Shown: piece by piece, positions 60,462-64,000 of the stretch
Numbering within the stretch: the first letter of the stretch is position 1
How the letters are laid out: each line of letters opens with the position of its first letter
Source of the DNA: Hymenobacter artigasi
GTDB taxonomy: Bacteria > Bacteroidota > Bacteroidia > Cytophagales > Hymenobacteraceae
Direction of reading: 5' to 3'
Length of the DNA: 64,000 nucleotides
Assembly (NCBI RefSeq): GCF_012275535.1
Contig: NZ_JAAVTK010000006.1
Location: 186,001 to 250,000 of the forward strand
Translations under genes and position numbers: made by a program
Notes under the pieces: model-generated
What the model was told of the DNA's origin: nothing
Databases searched by the model: none
Seen by the model: only the letters and a program-made list of their open reading frames with translations

Positions 60462-60489
60462 TGGTCATGCTGAGCGCAGTCGAAGCATG
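60462..60489. repeat. Single arm of a family A repeat
   Basis: TGGTCATGCTGAGCGCAGTC-GAAGCATG without an inverted partner; a degraded copy. Confidence 0.5.
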
Positions 60490-60515
60490 ATGTTGCTAAC
60501 ACTCCAGTCCCGAAA

Positions 60516-61139
60516 TCAGGCCGGCTCCTGCAGATGCGACACGTCGAGAAAGTTCTTGACAGTGAACACCGTACCCGTAAACTCCAGCTTATACAAGCAT
60601 AAGTTACTGTGTTCAAACCCTTCCATGCGGCTGAGCGGGTAGTTGAGCAGTTGGCAGAGCATGACACGCATGGCCCGGCCGTGCATGCAGACGAGCACCG
60701 TTTCTTCGTCGTCCCGCGTCCTGAGCAACTCAATAAACGGGCGCTGCCGGGCGGCTACTTCCTCGGGGCTTTCGCCGCCGGTGAGGCGGGCGTGGGTATC
60801 GCCGGCCACCCAGCCGGCCAGTACCTGGCGGTATTCGGCATCCTCTTCAACGGTGATGCGGGTGCCCTCGCGCACGCCCCAGCTGATTTCATTGAGGCCC
60901 GAATGGGCTTCGTGAGGCAGGCCGAGGTCGAGGAACTGCTGCACCGACTCCTGCGTGCGGCGCAGGGCGGAGGTGTAGACCTTGTTGAACGGCACGTGGC
61001 CATAGGCCGCGAAGAACTGCGCGGCCTGGCGGCGGCCGGTGTCGTTCAGGCTGGAATCGACGCCGCTGCCCTGCACAATGCCGCGCACGTTGAAATCGGT
61101 CTGGCCGTGGCGCAGAAGGAAGATGGTCCGGGGCTTCAC
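60516..61139 (-). CDS. Histidine phosphatase (phosphoglycerate mutase-like)
   Basis: 207 residues from GTG 61139; a TTG at 61163 would add 8 residues. IFLLRHGQTDFNVRGIVQG (residues ~5-23) carries the RHG catalytic His, and VLVCMHGRAMRVML (~150) the second His. This two-histidine set and length mark a cytoplasmic PGM-like phosphatase; the substrate is unknown. The start codon lies in a region of dense overlapping signals, so the exact 5' end is uncertain. Confidence 0.88.
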   Translation of the reverse strand: MKPRTIFLLRHGQTDFNVRGIVQGSGVDSSLNDTGRRQAAQFFAAYGHVPFNKVYTSALRRTQESVQQFLDLGLPHEAHSGLNEISWGVREGTRITVEEDAEYRQVLAGWVAGDTHARLTGGESPEEVAARQRPFIELLRTRDDEETVLVCMHGRAMRVMLCQLLNYPLSRMEGFEHSNLCLYKLEFTGTVFTVKNFLDVSHLQEPA

Positions 61140-61272
61140 TTTCGCGGTAGTTTTGCGTAACAATCGGTCAACAATTCCTCAAAGTACGGAGTTTAAACCC
61201 CAACTGTTGACCTTTATTCTTTAATATTCACCGTTGAGTAGCGCTCCCACAGCCGCTCCCCTGCCCCACCCC

Positions 61273-61710
61273 ATGAATCTGGAAGAAGTAAAGCGCTGGA
61301 CGGCCTCCCGCCCCACCCTGGCCGATGCCCTCGGCATGGAAATCACGGCCGTGACCGACGAGTACCTGGAGGGCCGCATGCCCGTGGATGGCCGCACCCA
61401 CCAGCCCATGGGCCTGCTGCACGGCGGCGCGTCGGTGGCCTTTGCCGAAACCCTGGGCAGCATTGCCGCCGCCCTGCGCCTGCCCGACCGCAGCAAGCAA
61501 GCCGCCGTGGGCCTGGAAATCAACGCCAACCACCTCAAGGGCGTGCGCGACGGCTGGGTAACCGGCCGCGCCACGCCGGTGCACATCGGCCGCAGCACGC
61601 AGGTGTGGGAAATCCGCATCACGCACGAAGAAACGGGGGCGCTGGTGTGCATCAGCCGCATTACCATGGCCGTGGTCGACATTGCGCCCAAGCCCCAGCC
61701 AGCTCCCTAA
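61273..61710 (+). CDS. menI: Hotdog thioesterase, probable 1,4-dihydroxy-2-naphthoyl-CoA hydrolase
   Basis: 145 residues from ATG 61273. GLLHGGASVAFAETLGSIAA (~55) carries the HGG...E motif of the MenI/EntH group. It stands immediately before menF with adjoining stop and start codons, which supports hydrolysis of DHNA-CoA in menaquinone synthesis. Similar enzymes act on other aryl-CoA thioesters, so the role rests on context. The upstream in-frame TTG (61234) would add 13 residues without clear need. Confidence 0.85.
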   Translation: MNLEEVKRWTASRPTLADALGMEITAVTDEYLEGRMPVDGRTHQPMGLLHGGASVAFAETLGSIAAALRLPDRSKQAAVGLEINANHLKGVRDGWVTGRATPVHIGRSTQVWEIRITHEETGALVCISRITMAVVDIAPKPQPAP

Positions 61711-62946
61711 ATGGTGCGGCCCGACTACCGCCTGCTGCCCTGGCCGGCCAGTGCCACCGGCCTCGATGCGCCCGCCCGGCTGCGCCACCTCGTGGCCGGG
61801 GCGCTGCGCACGGGCCGGCCGCTGGCGCTGTGGCGCGAGCCCGGGGCCGCGCAGCCGCAGCTGCTGGTAGCCCGCTCGCTCGAAGCTACTTACACCGGCC
61901 TGCCCCCGGCGCTGGACGACCACGCGCCGGCTGGCTTTGCGTTTTTTCCCTTCCGCGACTCGGACCACAACCCGGCCCTGTTCCTGCCCGCCGACGTGCG
62001 CTACGACCTGGCCCAGCCCGAGGCCGTGGCCGTGGCCCCCGCCGCCCGCACGCTGGTGCCCAACCTCACGGCCTGGCTGGCGCTGCCCACGCCTGCCGGG
62101 CTAGCCTGGCACTACGGCACCCAGCCCGCGCCGCCCACCGCCACCGAAGCCGAATACACCGCGCTGGTACGGCGCGGCGTGGCCGCCATCGAGGCCCGGG
62201 AAGTGGTGAAGGTGGTGAGCTCGCGCGCCGCCTGCCGCCCCCTGCCGTCAGGCTTCGACCCGCTGGCCGCGTTTGCCGACCTCAGCGAGAAGTACCCGCG
62301 CGCGTTTGTGTCGCTGGTGAGCGTGCCGGGCGTGGGCACGTGGCTGGGGGCCTCGCCCGAAGTGCTGGCCGAAGTCACGGCCGATGGGCAGTTTCATACC
62401 ATGGCGCTGGCCGGCACGCAGCCGCTGGTGCCGGGCACGCGGCCCCAGGATGCCATCTGGCGACAGAAGGAGATAGAGGAGCAGGCGCTGGTGGCCCGCT
62501 ACATCGTGAGCTGCTTCAAGCAGCTGCGGCTGCGCGAGTACCACGAAACCGGCCCCCGCACCGTGGCGGCCGGCCAGCTCCTACACCTGCGCACCGACTT
62601 TGAAGTCGACCTGCAAAACGTGCCCAACGCCGCCGCGCTGGGCACCGACATGCTGCGCCTGCTACACCCGACTTCGGCCGTGGGCGGCATGCCCAAAACG
62701 GCTGCGCTCGATTTCCTGCGCCGCCACGAGGGCTACGACCGCGCCTACTACAGCGGCTTTCTGGGCCCCGTGAACGTAGAAGCGCCCGGCATCGCCCGCC
62801 TCTTTGTGAACCTGCGCTGCCTGCAGGTGCGCGCCACCGAGGTCATCCTCTACGCCGGCACCGGCCTCACCGTCGATTCGGACCCGGCGCGGGAGTGGCA
62901 GGAAACGGAGATGAAGATGCAAACCGTGGGCGCTGTTTTGAATTAA
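61711..62946 (+). CDS. menF: Isochorismate synthase
   Basis: 411 residues; ATG follows the menI stop directly. The C-terminal chorismate-binding domain has GASPEVLAEVTADGQFHTMA, ALAGTQPLVPGTRPQDA, HPTSAVGGMPKTAALDFL and YYSGFLGPVNVEA, the signature of MenF/EntC-type synthases. It converts chorismate to isochorismate, the first step of menaquinone synthesis. The N-terminal half is variable. The final Asn codon and stop codon fall in an AT-rich repeat (62941-63054). Confidence 0.92.
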   Translation: MVRPDYRLLPWPASATGLDAPARLRHLVAGALRTGRPLALWREPGAAQPQLLVARSLEATYTGLPPALDDHAPAGFAFFPFRDSDHNPALFLPADVRYDLAQPEAVAVAPAARTLVPNLTAWLALPTPAGLAWHYGTQPAPPTATEAEYTALVRRGVAAIEAREVVKVVSSRAACRPLPSGFDPLAAFADLSEKYPRAFVSLVSVPGVGTWLGASPEVLAEVTADGQFHTMALAGTQPLVPGTRPQDAIWRQKEIEEQALVARYIVSCFKQLRLREYHETGPRTVAAGQLLHLRTDFEVDLQNVPNAAALGTDMLRLLHPTSAVGGMPKTAALDFLRRHEGYDRAYYSGFLGPVNVEAPGIARLFVNLRCLQVRATEVILYAGTGLTVDSDPAREWQETEMKMQTVGAVLN

Positions 62947-63054
62947 AAAATTGAGAATTAAAAATTAAAAATGGCCGTGTTTATTACCCGTTGAAAAAGG
63001 CCCATTTCACATATTCAGCTCAATTTTTAATTCTTCATTTTTAATTTTTAATTC
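62941..63054. repeat. AT-rich inverted repeat between menF and menD
   Basis: Left arm 62941-62972 and right arm 63020-63054 are AATTAAAAAT/ATTTTTAATT-type units, the same kind as at 33013. It contains the menF stop codon and ends 5 bases before the menD start. Confidence 0.75.
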
Positions 63055-63059
63055 AACCG

Positions 63060-64000
63060 ATGCAGGCCGTTTATAACATTGCCGAAATCTGCGCCCGCCA
63101 CGGCATTACCGATGTCGTTTTATCGCCGGGTTCGCGCTCGGCCCCGCTCACGCTGGCCTTCGCTCGCCACCCCGGTTTGAACGTGCGCGTGGTGCCCGAT
63201 GAGCGGGCCGCCGCCTTCATCGGGCTGGGCATTGCGCAGGCGCAACGGCGGGCGGTGGCGCTGGTGTGCACGTCAGGAACGGCCGGTCTGAACTACGCGC
63301 CGGCCGTGGCCGAAGCCTTTTTCCAGCAGATTCCGCTGGTGATTTTTACCGCCGACCGGCCGCCGGAATGGATTGACCAGCTCGATGGGCAGACCATCCG
63401 GCAGCATAATTTATACGGCGCGCACGCCAAGGGCGCGTTCGAGTTTCCGGTCGATACCACGCACCCGGATGCTAAGTGGTATTCGGCGCGCATTGTAAAC
63501 GAGGCGATTAACCTGGCGCAGGCCGCGCCCGCCGGGCCGGTGCAGGTGAACGTGCCATTGCGCGAGCCGATTTATCCGAAGCCGGGCGAGGAAATTCAGT
63601 ATGAGCAGGATGTGAAGATTATTCGGGATGATGCAGATGTGCCTTCCAATACATTTTATGCGGAGGCTCATGCAGCGCCGTCTTACAATGACCTTTTAAA
63701 TCGCATTCTGGTAGTCGTTGGCCAGCATATCAGCGACTCGTCGTTGGCTGAAGCCCTTAAGCATTTTGCGCATCAGTCTGGAGCTACTGTAGTTGCAGAT
63801 TCTATTAGCAACCTCTCGGCAAATATCCCAACCGTCATGTCGCAGGATATTTTTCTTAGCAGTGCTAATGAGGAATTTCGGGAATCATTACGTCCAAGCC
63901 TGCTAATTACTTTAGGGAAGTCGTTGATATCAAAATCGCTGAAATTATATCTGCGTAAATATCCAGCGGAGCAGCAATGGCATCTTCAGCCGCATGGCGG
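63060..64000 (+). CDS. menD: SEPHCHC synthase, N-terminal part (3' end outside window)
   Basis: 313 codons visible; the frame runs off the end, and full-length MenD is about 550-580 residues. [16 protein letters not shown] (~22) and [17 protein letters not shown], with the ThDP-activating Glu, are MenD hallmarks, followed by [17 protein letters not shown] and [20 protein letters not shown]. It joins isochorismate and 2-oxoglutarate with thiamine diphosphate in menaquinone synthesis. From about 63590 onward codon use turns clearly more AT-rich. Confidence 0.93.
   Translation, partial: MQAVYNIAEICARHGITDVVLSPGSRSAPLTLAFARHPGLNVRVVPDERAAAFIGLGIAQAQRRAVALVCTSGTAGLNYAPAVAEAFFQQIPLVIFTADRPPEWIDQLDGQTIRQHNLYGAHAKGAFEFPVDTTHPDAKWYSARIVNEAINLAQAAPAGPVQVNVPLREPIYPKPGEEIQYEQDVKIIRDDADVPSNTFYAEAHAAPSYNDLLNRILVVVGQHISDSSLAEALKHFAHQSGATVVADSISNLSANIPTVMSQDIFLSSANEEFRESLRPSLLITLGKSLISKSLKLYLRKYPAEQQWHLQPHG

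Overview
The window looks like chromosome of a GC-rich member of the Bacteroidota, most likely Hymenobacter or a close relative in the Cytophagales. Support comes from the gene families (type IX secretion plug protein, DUF3276, DUF3822, DUF1573, HYC_CC_PP and DUF6799 proteins, a Bacteroidota-type TonB receptor), from the menaquinone genes, and from promoters matching the Bacteroidota consensus (-33 TTTG, -7 TAnnTTTG). The genus is an inference from overall similarity, not from a search. I found no rRNA, tRNA, CRISPR array or transposase gene.

Layout. 1-31.8 kb is mainly housekeeping and conserved-hypothetical genes in short operons: a truncated PDZ aspartyl protease, DUF423, DUF1573, a RecD-like helicase, a thioesterase followed by a CdiA-type nuclease-like gene, NUDIX hydrolases, coaD, phosphoesterases, threonine aldolase, a Na+/H+ antiporter, an AlkA-type glycosylase, a 2H phosphoesterase, a DinB-like protein, a large AsmA-like membrane-anchored protein, an ABC-F ATPase, carbonic anhydrase, the type IX plug protein, two paralogous M48 proteases, ychF, DUF3276 and DUF58. 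An AT-rich orphan gene beside a large attC-like palindrome (20.0-20.8 kb) looks foreign.

32-50 kb is a copper/heavy-metal island. One arm (minus strand) runs copA P-type ATPase, cupredoxin, HMA-AraC regulator. The other (plus strand) carries a decayed HMA-AraC paralogue, a multicopper oxidase fused to a Met-rich linker and a CopB-like barrel, an HMA chaperone, a Met-rich periplasmic protein, an FNT channel, a HYC_CC_PP protein, a CusA pump gene cut in two by a 101-bp palindrome, a TolC-type channel, two CusB-type adaptors with heavy-metal-binding domains and a small metal-binding lipoprotein. A plausible division of labour is: CopA exports cytosolic Cu(I), the oxidase and Met-rich proteins detoxify it in the periplasm, and CusCBA would expel it, if the split pump still works.

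50-64 kb returns to core genes: an amine oxidase, a Cys/Met-metabolism PLP enzyme, an OmpA lipoprotein, a deoxyhypusine-synthase-like protein, hslV, a TonB receptor, pyruvate dehydrogenase E2, a histidine phosphatase, and a menaquinone cluster (menI-menF-menD; menD runs off the window).

The window is also crowded with intergenic palindromes: a ~100-bp family with GTCATGC...GAAGCATC arms present about nine times, and at least eight other inverted-repeat types. One copy has inserted in cusA, and an AT-rich type supplies the stop codons of copA and menF. A candidate structured small RNA lies at 3737-3824.
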